DNA from: Candidatus Thiodictyon syntrophicum
GTDB taxonomy: Bacteria > Pseudomonadota > Gammaproteobacteria > Chromatiales > Chromatiaceae
Assembly (NCBI RefSeq): GCF_002813775.1
Contig: NZ_CP020370.1
Location: 2,443,501-2,507,500, forward strand
Reading direction: 5' to 3'
DNA: 64,000 nucleotides
Shown piece by piece: positions 56,287 through 64,000 of this stretch. The first letter of the stretch is position 1, and the number at the start of each line of letters is the position of its first letter. The notes under the pieces are model-generated. The model made no database searches and was not told the DNA's origin. It saw nothing but the letters and a program-made list of their open reading frames with translations. Both the position numbers and the translations under genes were made by a program.

Positions 56287-56512
56287 AAAAGGGTACTGAC
56301 CCGAATAGCACTGACTTAAGCCGAAAGCATCGCAGAAACAATCGGTTGCGATGCGGCGAAGCGAGCGAAAAACCGTTGCGGACCAGGCCGGAGCGAGGAA
56401 ACATCCCGGAAAATGGCGCTTCCACTCAAGCGACTGCTTGGCGACCATCCTGTAAACCACTGAATTGCAACGCCGCAGCTTAAGTCAGTGCCATTCGGTA
56501 CTGACCCCTTTT
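56287..56512. mobile_element. MITE-like element with terminal inverted repeats, right copy (inverted)
   Basis: Left end AAAAGGGTACTGACCCGAAT then AGCACTGACTTAAGCC, right end CTTAAGTCAGTGCCATTCGG then TACTGACCCCTTTT. The interior has GAAACAATCGGTTGCGATGC and GCGAGCGAAAAACC, the reverse complement of the left copy's interior. It ends nine bases before the stop codon of the 277-residue gene. Confidence 0.85.
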
Positions 56513-56521
56513 CCCTCCAGG

Positions 56522-57355
56522 TTATGTGGCCTGAACTATATCAGGCAAAGTACCTTCATAGCGATCTACGATCGTCTTAAGATGTGCTTGATGTTCTTGA
56601 AATCTTGGATCAGAAACCGGATAAATATCGCCATAGCAATCAAGATAGATAAATCTCAAATAGTCCAACATCAACTGTTTCGGAACGCAGTCTGGAATTT
56701 GACAATTAATTCCAATGCAGAACAACACGAAAGGATACTCATGTGCGCTTTCCGACATTGAGACTTTTGGACACTGATATTCAAACTGAAACTCTCGAGC
56801 TTTGAGGCCAAACGAGCTTGCGCTCTGCTTAAACAAGACACGCCGTGCTCGGCGCTCTGAGCGATCAGCTCTTGGGGTAGTGGCATCAAAGCCCTGTAGG
56901 TCATAAAATAGAACATCGCAGAGACGCCCCTTGACGAGGATGTCTTTAAGTCTGGCAAGCAGTTGGCGCGCTGCTTTCAGGCGGGCCGCAGGGATTTCCT
57001 TTTTTATTGCGAAGTAACTGATAATCGCTTTTCGTCTCTGGGGGTAGAGATGACAGAAAATGAAGCCGACCACTTCACTTCGTAGAACGGCGGCAAGGGT
57101 AATATTCTCGACCTCGACATGGTGCGTCGCTTCAAATTTAGCATTGAGTACGTCAATGATCTCTTCGAGGCTATTGTTTACTCCTTCCTCGTCTGGGAAT
57201 ATGATGCGATAGAGGTCAAGCAGCCCCTCAGCGTACTCATGAGTCGATGACTTGATGCGTTTCACGGAAATTCGCTCAACAATTCGGTTTTGCCAGTAGT
57301 ACAAGGCGATACCACCAACAACCGTAACGAACATCCCTATCAATAACTCGATCAT
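56522..57355 (-). CDS. Unrecognised membrane-anchored protein, 277 residues
   Basis: One N-terminal helix (MIELLIGMFVTVVGGIALYY) followed by a basic segment, so the body is probably cytoplasmic. The middle region VENITLAAVLRSEVVGFIFC and HLYPQRRKAIISYFAIKKEI, then ARQLLARLKDILVKGRLCDV has the strand-strand-helix look of a GNAT acyltransferase core, which is a suggestion only. The C-terminal half (FQFEYQCPKVSMSESAHEYP) is unrecognised. Lower GC than the core genome and sited beside a MITE-like element, so probably acquired. No partner gene is evident. Confidence 0.7.
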   Translation of the reverse strand: MIELLIGMFVTVVGGIALYYWQNRIVERISVKRIKSSTHEYAEGLLDLYRIIFPDEEGVNNSLEEIIDVLNAKFEATHHVEVENITLAAVLRSEVVGFIFCHLYPQRRKAIISYFAIKKEIPAARLKAARQLLARLKDILVKGRLCDVLFYDLQGFDATTPRADRSERRARRVLFKQSASSFGLKAREFQFEYQCPKVSMSESAHEYPFVLFCIGINCQIPDCVPKQLMLDYLRFIYLDCYGDIYPVSDPRFQEHQAHLKTIVDRYEGTLPDIVQAT

Positions 57356-57407
57356 GCGTGTTCCCCGAGGTGCGTAACATTCTTAATGGATAGGCGTCTA
57401 AGTTGGA

Positions 57408-57541
57408 CGCGTCAGACGGATTCTACGTCTGTGGTGTTAAACTTAGATTCCTCGACCGCGCCGGTCGGCGCCTCCATCGCCCACCGGCGGACCAGGGCGC
57501 AGCTGGGCGCGGTTCCCGCTGAACTTAGAGCATTTCCAACG
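57408..57541. repeat. Direct-repeat unit left of the 207-residue gene
   Basis: Begins TCAGACGGATTCTACGTCTG and ends CGCTGAACTTAGAGCATTTC. A related unit with the same start (TAGACGGATTC) and end (GAACATAGAGCATTTCC) lies at about 58345-58479 in direct orientation. The centre differs. Confidence 0.5.
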
Positions 57542-57544
57542 GAT

Positions 57545-57607
57545 AAGGGGCCAGGCTCAATAGAATATGATTGCTCGGTTCCTGCGTTATTGAGCCTGGC
57601 CCCTTTT
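57545..57607. repeat. AAGGGGCCAGGCTCAATA inverted repeat
   Basis: Arms AAGGGGCCAGGCTCAATA (57545-57562) and TATTGAGCCTGGCCCCTT (57588-57605), 18 bases perfect, loop of about 25 bases. It follows the direct-repeat unit and precedes the 3' end of the 207-residue gene; only one copy was seen. Confidence 0.75.
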
Positions 57608-57673
57608 CACTTTTCAGTCGGCCCCTTTTCAGCCAAGCCGCACTGTATCCTCTTACCTGTACCCTATTACCTT

Positions 57674-58297
57674 CTAGGGGAAATACTTAGACAAAAATGG
57701 AAATTGAGGAACACAGGCGGACTTGATACTGCCTGCAATACTCTCATCTCCTGCACTATGAGACCAAACGCCCAAATAATAGTTGCCGTCATCTTCTCTT
57801 GCGAACACAATCCACTCACCCGTAAGTTTGTCGCGGCTACCTCGCTCCTCCATGGAGTCAAACACAATCCTGTGGGAAAGCTCTTCTATCATTTCTCTTG
57901 TAATTGTCGGGTTCCTAGCCGGATCACATACCTCCTTAACAATCTTTTCTGCTCCATTTTTCCCAAGATGGTTCAGAATATTGTTCGCCATCACGCTTGG
58001 CAGGGCGGGCATAAAGTGCTTGTGCCAAAGTCCCCCAAGGTGCTTGCCTGTAAAGACGGATGCAGGTTTTGTTTGAAGAGAAGGCCGCGCGCCCTCGAGA
58101 ACCTTCATCTCTTCTATGACCTGAAGTGGGTCAACGCCGTTGATCTGTTCTAGCAACATCAGATTTAGGACGAATAGAAAGCTGTAACGGCCTTTAGCTA
58201 CATTATCCAAGCCGTATAAGGAAGCGAAGTTTGTTAGCTCTTGTTGGTCGACCTGCCGGATACCACTGCCCGTATGGACATTAAACGTAAAATTCAT
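57674..58297 (-). CDS. Unrecognised protein, 207 residues
   Basis: No family recognised. Soluble, mixed alpha/beta: MNFTFNVHTGSGIRQVDQQE, a hydrophobic helix YSFLFVLNLMLLEQINGVD, SVFTGKHLGGLWHKHFMPAL, and a C-terminal beta-rich part with EWIVFAREDDGNYYLGVWSH. The segment GGLWHKHF...NILNHLG is suggestive of a compact functional core, but no motif can be named. AT-richer than core genes and flanked by directly repeated sequence, consistent with acquisition. Confidence 0.7.
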   Translation of the reverse strand: MNFTFNVHTGSGIRQVDQQELTNFASLYGLDNVAKGRYSFLFVLNLMLLEQINGVDPLQVIEEMKVLEGARPSLQTKPASVFTGKHLGGLWHKHFMPALPSVMANNILNHLGKNGAEKIVKEVCDPARNPTITREMIEELSHRIVFDSMEERGSRDKLTGEWIVFAREDDGNYYLGVWSHSAGDESIAGSIKSACVPQFPFLSKYFP

Positions 58298-58910
58298 TTA
58301 TAAAACCCTAATCGAAATCACAAAAAAATCTATTATAGAGACGCTAGACGGATTCCAAATCTGCGGTACGAAACGATTTCCGTCTGATTTCTCTGCTGTC
58401 ACGGTCTGCGGCCCCACCAAGTGGCCACCGATCAGTTGCCTTCCGCGTATGCCTCCCACCGAACATAGAGCATTTCCGTCGACTCGTCAAGGGACCGTGA
58501 AAGAGCGTTCTGCGTTCGGTTACCCGTGCCTGGAAACAGCCGGAGAACGAGGCGTCCAGGCCCTTTTTTGGCAGTTGCATCGTGCGCCGTGGCTCGCACT
58601 ATCTTGTTTCCCATACCCGTGCCCAGGCCCGTGTCGATCGCGGGTTGGCGAGCAGGATCCACGCGAGGTCGGTACACCATTGTAGAGTTAAGCCGCGATT
58701 TCTCTGCTCCAAAGGGTTTCGGTTGGGACCAACGCACGAATCGCCATTGGTGTGGGCTGGTGGCTATCGGCTGAAGCCTCGTTCAGCGATCTTTTCGTGG
58801 GCGGAGAGGGGCGGGGGACAGGGAACCTGGCCAAGGCTGAAGCCTTGGACTCCGCGTGACACCGGCACGTCATTCGCGTTGTGCGAAGGTTGATTCTTTA
58901 GAAAACACAA
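58298..58910. other. Gene-free interval with repeats
   Basis: About 610 bases. It contains the second direct-repeat unit (about 58345-58479) and a CCAAGGCTGAAGCCTTGGAC single arm (58831-58853). Open frames across 58430-58890 have no start signal or family resemblance and are not called. Confidence 0.55.
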
Positions 58911-58969
58911 AAGCAAAACGGCCCGCCGGGCAGCCCCCAGCGGGGGCTGCCCGGCGGGCCGTTTTGCTT
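58911..58969 (-). terminator. Strong terminator of acnB
   Basis: Perfect 28-base arms (58911-58938 and 58942-58969), loop AGC, core GGGCAGCCCCC. The outer ends AAGCAAAACG / CGTTTTGCTT give T-tracts on both strands, so it can terminate in either direction. Its arm touches the acnB stop codon. Confidence 0.9.
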
Positions 58970-61557
58970 TAGGCCACGCCCTCCGCCACCGTCGCATATT
59001 CCTCAATCTGGTCAAAGTTCAGATACCGGTAAACGCTCGCCGCGTCCGCATTGATGATTCCCATCCCGGCCTGATACTCGGCCAGGGTCGGAATCCGGCC
59101 GAGCTTGGATGCAATCGCGGCAAGCTCGGCCGAGGCCAGATACACGTTGGTGTTCTTGCCCAGGCGGTTGGGGAAGTTGCGGGTGCTGGTGGAGACGACG
59201 GTGGCGCCTTCACGGACCTGGGCCTGGTTGCCCATGCAGAGGCTGCAGCCGGGCATCTCGGTGCGGGCACCGGCGACGCCGAAGGTGAAGTAGTGACCTT
59301 CCTTGACCAATTGGGTCTGGTCCATCTTGGTCGGCGGGGCGACCCAGAGCTTGACCGGGATGTCGCGCTGGCCGTCGAGCAGCTTGGCGGCGGCGCGGAA
59401 GTGGCCGATGTTGGTCATGCAGGAGCCGATGAAGACCTCGTCGATCGGGGTTCCGGCAACGGCGGAAAGCGGCTTGGCGTCATCCGGGTCGTTCGGGCAG
59501 CAGAGGATGGGCTCTTTGAGTTCATTGAGATCGATCTCGATCACGGCCGCGTATTCGGCGTCTTTGTCCGCTTCAAGCAGGTTGGGGTTGGCGAGCCAGG
59601 CCTCGACCGCCTTGATGCGGCGCTCGAGCGTGCGTTTGTCCTGGTAGCCGTCGGCGATCATGTTCTTCATCAGCACGACGTTGCTGGTCAGATACTCGAT
59701 GATCGGGGCCTGGTTGAGCTTGATGGTGCAGCCGGCGGCCGAGCGCTCGGCGCTGGCGTCGGACAGCTCGAAGGCCTGTTCGACCTTGAGATCCGGCAGG
59801 CCCTCGATCTCCAGGATGCGCCCGGAGAAGACGTTGATCTTGCCGGCCTTGGCAACCGTCAGGAGGCCCGCCTTGATGGCGTACATCGGGATGGCGTGCA
59901 CCAGGTCTCGTAGCGTCACGCCGGGCTGCATCTGGCCCTTGAAGCGGACCAGGACGGACTCGGGCATGTCGAGCGGCATGACGCCGGTGGCGGCGCCGAA
60001 GGCGACGAGACCCGAGCCGGCGGGGAAGCTGATGCCGATCGGGAAGCGCGTGTGGCTGTCGCCGCCGGTGCCGACGGTGTCGGGCAGCAGCAGGCGGTTG
60101 AGCCAGGAGTGGATGACGCCGTCACCGGGGCGCAGGGCGACACCGCCGCGGTTGCTCATGAAGGCCGGGAGATCCCGGTGGGTCTTCACATCGACCGGCT
60201 TGGGGTAGGCGGCCGTGTGGCAGAAGGACTGCATCACCAGATCCGCGCTGAAACCGAGACAGGCGAGATCCTTCAACTCGTCGCGGGTCATGGGGCCCGT
60301 GGTGTCCTGGCTGCCGACGGTGGTCATCCGGGGCTCGCAGTAGGTGCCCGGGCGCATGCCCGTGCCCTCGGGCAGGCCGCAGGCGCGCCCGACCATCTTC
60401 TGCGCCAGGGTGAAGCCGCGCCCGGTGTCCGCCGGGATCGCGGGCAGGCGGAAGCTGGTCGCCGCGGGGAGGCCCAGGAACTCGCGCGCCCGGGCGGTCA
60501 GGCTGCGGCCGATGATCAGGTTGATGCGCCCGCCGGCCCGCACCTCGTCGAAGATCACGTCGCTTTTCAGCGCGAACTCGGCGACCGTGGCGCCGTCCTT
60601 CACGATCTTCCCCGCGTAGGGCAGGATCTCGACCACGTCGCCCATCTCAAGCCTGGACACATCGAGCTCGATCGGCAGCGACCCGGAGTCTTCCTGGGTG
60701 TTGAAGAAGATCGGGGCGATCTTGCCGCCCAGGGTCACGCCGCCGAAGCGCTTGTTCGGGACGTATGGGATGTCCTGGCCGGTGGCCCAGACCACGCTGT
60801 TGGTCGCGCTCTTGCGGCTGGAACCGGTGCCTACCACGTCGCCGACATAGGCGACCAGGTGGCCCTTTTTCTTCAGGTCCTCGATGAAGGCGATGGGTCC
60901 GCGCTTGCCGTCTTCTTCCGGCTTGAAGGCGGCGTCGGGGCGGGTCATCTTCAGCATCGCCAGATAATGCAGTGGGATGTCCGGGCGGCTCCAGGCATCG
61001 GGGGCGGGCGACAGGTCGTCGGTGTTGGTCTCCCCCGGCACCTTGAAGACGGTGACGGTGATGGACTCGGGCACCTCGGGGCGGCTGGTGAACCACTGCG
61101 CCTGCGCCCAGCTCTCGATGACCTCCTTCGCCTTGGCATTGCCGGCCTTGGCCTTGTCCGCCACGTCGTTGAAGAAGTCGAACATCAGCAGGGTCATCTT
61201 CAGACCCTCGGCGGCGACTGCGGCGACCTCGGCGTCGTCCAGCAGTTCGATCAGCGGGTGTACGTTGTAGCCGCCCACCATGGTGCCGAGCAGTTCGGTG
61301 GCCTTGGCCTTGCTGATCAGGCCGACCTTGAGGTCGCCGTGCGCCACCGCGGCCAGGAAGCTCGCCTTGACCTTGGCCGCGTCGTCCACGCCCGGGGGCA
61401 CCCGGTGGGTCAGCAGGTCCAGCAGGACGTCGCCTTCACCGGCCGGCGGGTTCTTGATCAGCTCGATCAGGTCGGCGGTCTGCTGCGCGGTCAGCGGCAG
61501 CGGCGGGATGCCGAGCGCGGCGCGTTCGGCTGCGTGCTGGCGGTAGGCTTGTAACAT
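58969..61557 (-). CDS. acnB: Aconitate hydratase B (bifunctional 2-methylisocitrate dehydratase)
   Basis: 862 residues, the full AcnB length. It isomerises citrate to isocitrate in the TCA cycle. An N-terminal HEAT-like region ([20 protein letters not shown] onward), a swivel domain with [19 protein letters not shown], and Fe-S core regions follow. Cluster cysteines are in [14 protein letters not shown] and in [31 protein letters not shown] is also conserved. ATG 61557 matches the family start; the frame opens further upstream to 61638 without homology. Confidence 0.97.
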   Translation of the reverse strand: MLQAYRQHAAERAALGIPPLPLTAQQTADLIELIKNPPAGEGDVLLDLLTHRVPPGVDDAAKVKASFLAAVAHGDLKVGLISKAKATELLGTMVGGYNVHPLIELLDDAEVAAVAAEGLKMTLLMFDFFNDVADKAKAGNAKAKEVIESWAQAQWFTSRPEVPESITVTVFKVPGETNTDDLSPAPDAWSRPDIPLHYLAMLKMTRPDAAFKPEEDGKRGPIAFIEDLKKKGHLVAYVGDVVGTGSSRKSATNSVVWATGQDIPYVPNKRFGGVTLGGKIAPIFFNTQEDSGSLPIELDVSRLEMGDVVEILPYAGKIVKDGATVAEFALKSDVIFDEVRAGGRINLIIGRSLTARAREFLGLPAATSFRLPAIPADTGRGFTLAQKMVGRACGLPEGTGMRPGTYCEPRMTTVGSQDTTGPMTRDELKDLACLGFSADLVMQSFCHTAAYPKPVDVKTHRDLPAFMSNRGGVALRPGDGVIHSWLNRLLLPDTVGTGGDSHTRFPIGISFPAGSGLVAFGAATGVMPLDMPESVLVRFKGQMQPGVTLRDLVHAIPMYAIKAGLLTVAKAGKINVFSGRILEIEGLPDLKVEQAFELSDASAERSAAGCTIKLNQAPIIEYLTSNVVLMKNMIADGYQDKRTLERRIKAVEAWLANPNLLEADKDAEYAAVIEIDLNELKEPILCCPNDPDDAKPLSAVAGTPIDEVFIGSCMTNIGHFRAAAKLLDGQRDIPVKLWVAPPTKMDQTQLVKEGHYFTFGVAGARTEMPGCSLCMGNQAQVREGATVVSTSTRNFPNRLGKNTNVYLASAELAAIASKLGRIPTLAEYQAGMGIINADAASVYRYLNFDQIEEYATVAEGVA

Positions 61558-61750
61558 CTTGTAATCTCCAGTGGAACGATGGCGGTAAGGGGGTGGCGGG
61601 CGGGGGCTTGCGGCAGCGGCGGCCGGTCTGCGGGCCAATCCACCATTTTAGGTCTTATGTAGGCATTGCCAAGCGATTTGCAGCCGACTTGACGCCGCCC
61701 GGCCGCCGCTCTAGCGTTGCGGCTTCCCCGGTCAGGCCCTGAGTACCACC

Positions 61751-62308
61751 ATGTCCCCCGCGTCCATCCTGCCCCATGTGAGCCCCCGCGACTACCTGCT
61801 GGGCGAGCGCGACGGTGCGCAGCGCCACGAGTACCTGAACGGGGAACTGGTCGCCATGGCGGGCGGTTCCCGTGCCCACAACCTGTTGGCGACGCGGGTC
61901 GCCCGCCTGCTGGGTAATCACCTGGAGGGCGGCCCCTGCCGGGTCTTCCAGTCCGACATGAAGGTGCAGATCGCCGCGGCGAACCGTTTCTACTATCCCG
62001 ATGTCATGGTCTGCTGCGGCCCGCTTGAGGCGGAGCCGGACCTCTACTACGAGACGGCGCCGCGCCTGATCGTCGAGGTCCTCTCCCCGCGTACGGCGGC
62101 GGCCGACGACGGGGAGAAGCGCATCAACTACCAGACGCTGGGATCCCTGGACGAATACCTCCTGCTCGATCCGGACACCGGTGAGGGCACCCTGTACCGT
62201 CGCGGCGAGGCCTTCTGGACGCGCATCCGGCTCGATCGCAATGACGCCTTGGAACTTGGGTCCATCGGATTGCGCGGTACCATGGCCTGGCTCCTCGGCG
62301 GCGGCTAA
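61751..62308 (+). CDS. Uma2 family endonuclease-like protein
   Basis: 185-residue DUF820/Uma2 protein with a PD-(D/E)XK-type fold. YLLGERDGAQRHEYLNGELV, AMAGGSRAHN, YYPDVMVCCGPLEAEPDLYY and PRLIVEVLSPRTAAADDGEK are the standard blocks, with VEVLS holding the catalytic-type glutamate and the LDEYLLLDPD block near the C-terminus. Uma2 proteins are common in multiple copies in cyanobacteria and Chromatiaceae; function unproven. Divergent from acnB. Confidence 0.9.
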   Translation: MSPASILPHVSPRDYLLGERDGAQRHEYLNGELVAMAGGSRAHNLLATRVARLLGNHLEGGPCRVFQSDMKVQIAAANRFYYPDVMVCCGPLEAEPDLYYETAPRLIVEVLSPRTAAADDGEKRINYQTLGSLDEYLLLDPDTGEGTLYRRGEAFWTRIRLDRNDALELGSIGLRGTMAWLLGGG

Positions 62309-62324
62309 GGTGCGCGTCCCGGGT

Positions 62325-63011
62325 TCATTCCTGCTGCGCTGCCAACCCAGTCAATATCCACAGCCGATCCAACTCCGCGCGCAGTTGCGCGACCTGCGCC
62401 TCCAGGGCCTCGATGCGGCCGTCCGCGGCGCCGCCGCCGGACAATGACGCGGCCATGGGCACCGCCGCCGCCGCGGCGCTCATGGCCGCGAGTTCGGCCG
62501 GGTCCGGCGCGCCGCACAGCAGGTGCAGATAGCGCTCCTCGCGTTTGCCCGGGAGCCGCGGCAGTTCCATCACCAGGGCCGGCCCCCGGTCCATGAGCGC
62601 GCGCACCGTCCCGGTCACGGCCGCCAGGTCCGGGAACTCGGCCAGGCGGGCGCTGTTGGTGCGCAGTTCGCCCAGGGTCTGGGGTCCGCGCAGCATGAGC
62701 ACGGTGAGCACCGCCTGTTCCTCGCGGCTCAGACGGTAGGTGCCGACCATCTTATGGTCATAGCGTTCCGTGCGCCCGGAGAAGGCGGCGTGGACCAGCC
62801 CCCGGCCCCGTAACTGGTTGACCTGGTGGCCGACATCGCCGGGCTCCAGGCTCATCACCGGCTGCCGGCTGCTCTTCTGGTTGCAGGCGTTGACCAGGGC
62901 GTTGAGGGTCAGCGGGTATTGTTCCGGGGTGGTGCGCTGTTTCTCCATCAGGCAGCCCAGGATGCGCGCCTCGATGGGGTTGAGCAGGGGTTCGTTCAGG
63001 TCGACGGTCAT
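62325..63011 (-). CDS. YceH family protein (DUF480)
   Basis: 228 residues made of two winged-helix domains: NPIEARILGCLMEKQRTTPE and QYPLTLNALVNACNQKSSR open domain 1; RLSREEQAVLTVLMLRGPQT and LGELRTNSARLAEF open domain 2. The C-terminal EALEAQVAQLRAELDRLW is a coiled coil. Function not established. It converges with the Uma2 gene and is followed (on its strand) by nothing; the secretin-N-like gene lies upstream with 30 bases between. Confidence 0.92.
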   Translation of the reverse strand: MTVDLNEPLLNPIEARILGCLMEKQRTTPEQYPLTLNALVNACNQKSSRQPVMSLEPGDVGHQVNQLRGRGLVHAAFSGRTERYDHKMVGTYRLSREEQAVLTVLMLRGPQTLGELRTNSARLAEFPDLAAVTGTVRALMDRGPALVMELPRLPGKREERYLHLLCGAPDPAELAAMSAAAAAVPMAASLSGGGAADGRIEALEAQVAQLRAELDRLWILTGLAAQQE

Positions 63012-63041
63012 GGCTAGAGGCTCGCGTGGTGGAGGGGCCGC

Positions 63042-63899
63042 TCAGTCGAGCGGCAGGACCCGCAGTTCCACCCGTGCCTGGGTGCTGCGTTGTCCCTGCT
63101 CAGCATACAGGGTGCCGCTGCCGCGCACGGACGCGGTGTCGTCATGCAGTGCCACCGGTATCCAGTCCCCGAGGCGGCCCTGCACCCGGGCCTCGACGTC
63201 GCTGGTCTGAAGCGAGCCATGGGCCCCCAGCGAGTCGGCGCGGGTCGCGACCTCGATGACCACCTGGTCGCCCTGGACCCGGGGTACCACATAGAAGCCG
63301 CTCTCGCTGCGCTGGTAGGTACTGCCCTCGCGGATGACGGCGCCCCCCGGTCCGGCCGCCAGCTCCCGGTAGGCCAGGGGCCGCTCCTGGCCGATAGCAA
63401 TGAAGGCCGGGTGCCCGTCAAGGGCGCGTACCTCCTGGCTGAGGTCGCGGCTGGCGGACCGGTGCCTGGCACCGACTCCGATCCGGCCGGCGCCCGGCCC
63501 GGGTCGGCCGGCCCGCCCCTGGTCAGTGTCCCAGGCGTCGCCGCGCACCGCAATGCCGGCCCCGGTGGTCGCGTCGGCGCGGTCCTGGCGGACCTGGATC
63601 AGCAGGCTGCGCGCGGGCCGGTCCAGGGTGGTCAGGGCGCGCCTGATCTCGGCCAGGTGCGCGGGGGAGGCGCGCACGAAGAGTGTGTTGTTGGCGCCTA
63701 CGACGCTCCCGTCCGGCCCGGCCAGGGGGGCGAGGATCGGTATCAGTTCCTCGGGAAAGCGTGCGCGCAGCTCGATCATCTCGAGCGGATAGTCCGCCGC
63801 CGCGCCGCCGCAGAGGCTGGCGAGGAGCAGACCCGGGACGCCCCACCGGCCGGCCCAGCGCCGGCTAAAGATCGATGCGGCGCAGTTCAATGTCTTCAT
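63042..63899 (-). CDS. Secretin N-terminal-domain-like exported protein
   Basis: 285 residues. Signal peptide WGVPGLLLASLCGGAAA (about 20-35), then YPLEMIELRARFPEELIPIL, APLAGPDGSVVGANNTLFVR and HLAEIRRALTTLDRPARSLL, the N1-type domain of secretins and type II/III secretion proteins, but without any secretin pore domain. A low-complexity centre (about 120-160) and a beta-rich C-half follow. It probably works in the periplasm. Its start overlaps by 35 bases the end of an upstream gene that runs off the window. Role unknown. Confidence 0.8.
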   Translation of the reverse strand: MKTLNCAASIFSRRWAGRWGVPGLLLASLCGGAAADYPLEMIELRARFPEELIPILAPLAGPDGSVVGANNTLFVRASPAHLAEIRRALTTLDRPARSLLIQVRQDRADATTGAGIAVRGDAWDTDQGRAGRPGPGAGRIGVGARHRSASRDLSQEVRALDGHPAFIAIGQERPLAYRELAAGPGGAVIREGSTYQRSESGFYVVPRVQGDQVVIEVATRADSLGAHGSLQTSDVEARVQGRLGDWIPVALHDDTASVRGSGTLYAEQGQRSTQARVELRVLPLD

Positions 63900-64000
63900 T
63901 ACTGTGCTCCCAGATCGCGTCAAAGTCGGCGCGCAGACGCCGCGCCGCGCCGGGTGCCCGCCACTCCACCAGGGCCGCGTGGCGGTCGGCGAGTCGGCGC
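63865..64000 (-). CDS. 3' end of an unidentified gene (partial)
   Basis: Open on the minus strand from the window edge to a stop at 63865-63867. Its last residues read FDAIWEHSNEDIELRRIDL, after a basic segment ending in AARRLRAD. Overlap with the secretin-N-like gene start (63899) suggests one operon. Too little is visible for a family. Confidence 0.6.
   Translation of the reverse strand, partial: RRLADRHAALVEWRAPGAARRLRADFDAIWEHSNEDIELRRIDL

Noticed and set aside
58432-58893. Several short frames of 60-100 residues between the 207-residue gene and acnB
   Set aside because: They overlap each other on both strands, cross repeat sequence and show neither ribosome-binding sites nor family resemblance.
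60052-61554. 500-residue open frame on the plus strand
   Set aside because: Antisense shadow of acnB; no recognisable protein motif.

Overview
The window is GC-rich (about 67-70% by eye) and codes densely on both strands. The gene set indicates a gammaproteobacterium, most likely a Chromatiales/Chromatiaceae (purple sulfur type) genome: lptG, phoB-phoR, oxyR, ubiT/ubiU/ubiV (oxygen-independent ubiquinone synthesis), pilMNOPQ, acnB, mdh, an indolepyruvate oxidoreductase cluster and NnrU. The family assignment is inference. Several unrelated families of short palindromic repeats occupy almost every intergenic gap, which also fits large repeat-laden Chromatiaceae genomes.

Layout. 0.1-7.7 kb: lptG, a coiled-coil/nuclease-like protein, an RDD membrane protein, a FixL/FixJ-type two-component pair and a UMF1-type MFS transporter. 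7.7-13 kb: a decayed defence-like patch holding a C-terminal remnant of a Shedu-type (DUF4263) protein, an AAA-ATPase/TOPRIM gene with an internal deletion, and an intact UvrD-like helicase with a RelE-like N-terminus and ankyrin-like C-terminus. 13.2-17.6 kb: ubiT facing ubiU-ubiV, then a YhcC-type radical SAM gene. 18-26 kb: a DUF2726 protein, then iorA-iorB-paaK-ACT-paaK, which should convert aryl-pyruvates and aryl-acetates to aryl-acetyl-CoA, then exosortase H fused to a second membrane domain. 26.2-35 kb: endonuclease I, phoR/phoB, a membrane protein coupled to hemW, rpmE, a MNT/HEPN pair, a truncated Rpn-like protein and a frameshifted CTERM-anchored protein. 35.4-50.6 kb: mdh, a conserved protein of unknown role, the type IV pilus operon pilMNOPQ, a DUF218 protein, a 1417-residue hybrid sensor kinase, nnrU, an ABC-2 permease and a cupin. 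50.7-55 kb: a small protein, oxyR, a frameshifted cheD, transaldolase and a TauD-like dioxygenase. 55-58.9 kb: an AT-richer island in which two inverted copies of a ~225-bp element bracket a DUF4160/DUF2442 pair, followed by two unrecognised proteins. 59-64 kb: acnB, a Uma2 protein, yceH and a secretin-N-like protein.

The core genes are ordinary. The less ordinary material is (i) the element-bracketed DUF4160/DUF2442 cassette, (ii) a repeat family built around facing (TCGTTG)n tracts, (iii) the RelE-like/UvrD/ankyrin protein among dead defence genes, (iv) the exosortase H fusion, (v) an IorA without its ferredoxin domain next to two PaaK ligases, and (vi) two single-base frameshifts, both repaired by one extra G in a G-run. 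No tRNA, rRNA or CRISPR array was recognised.
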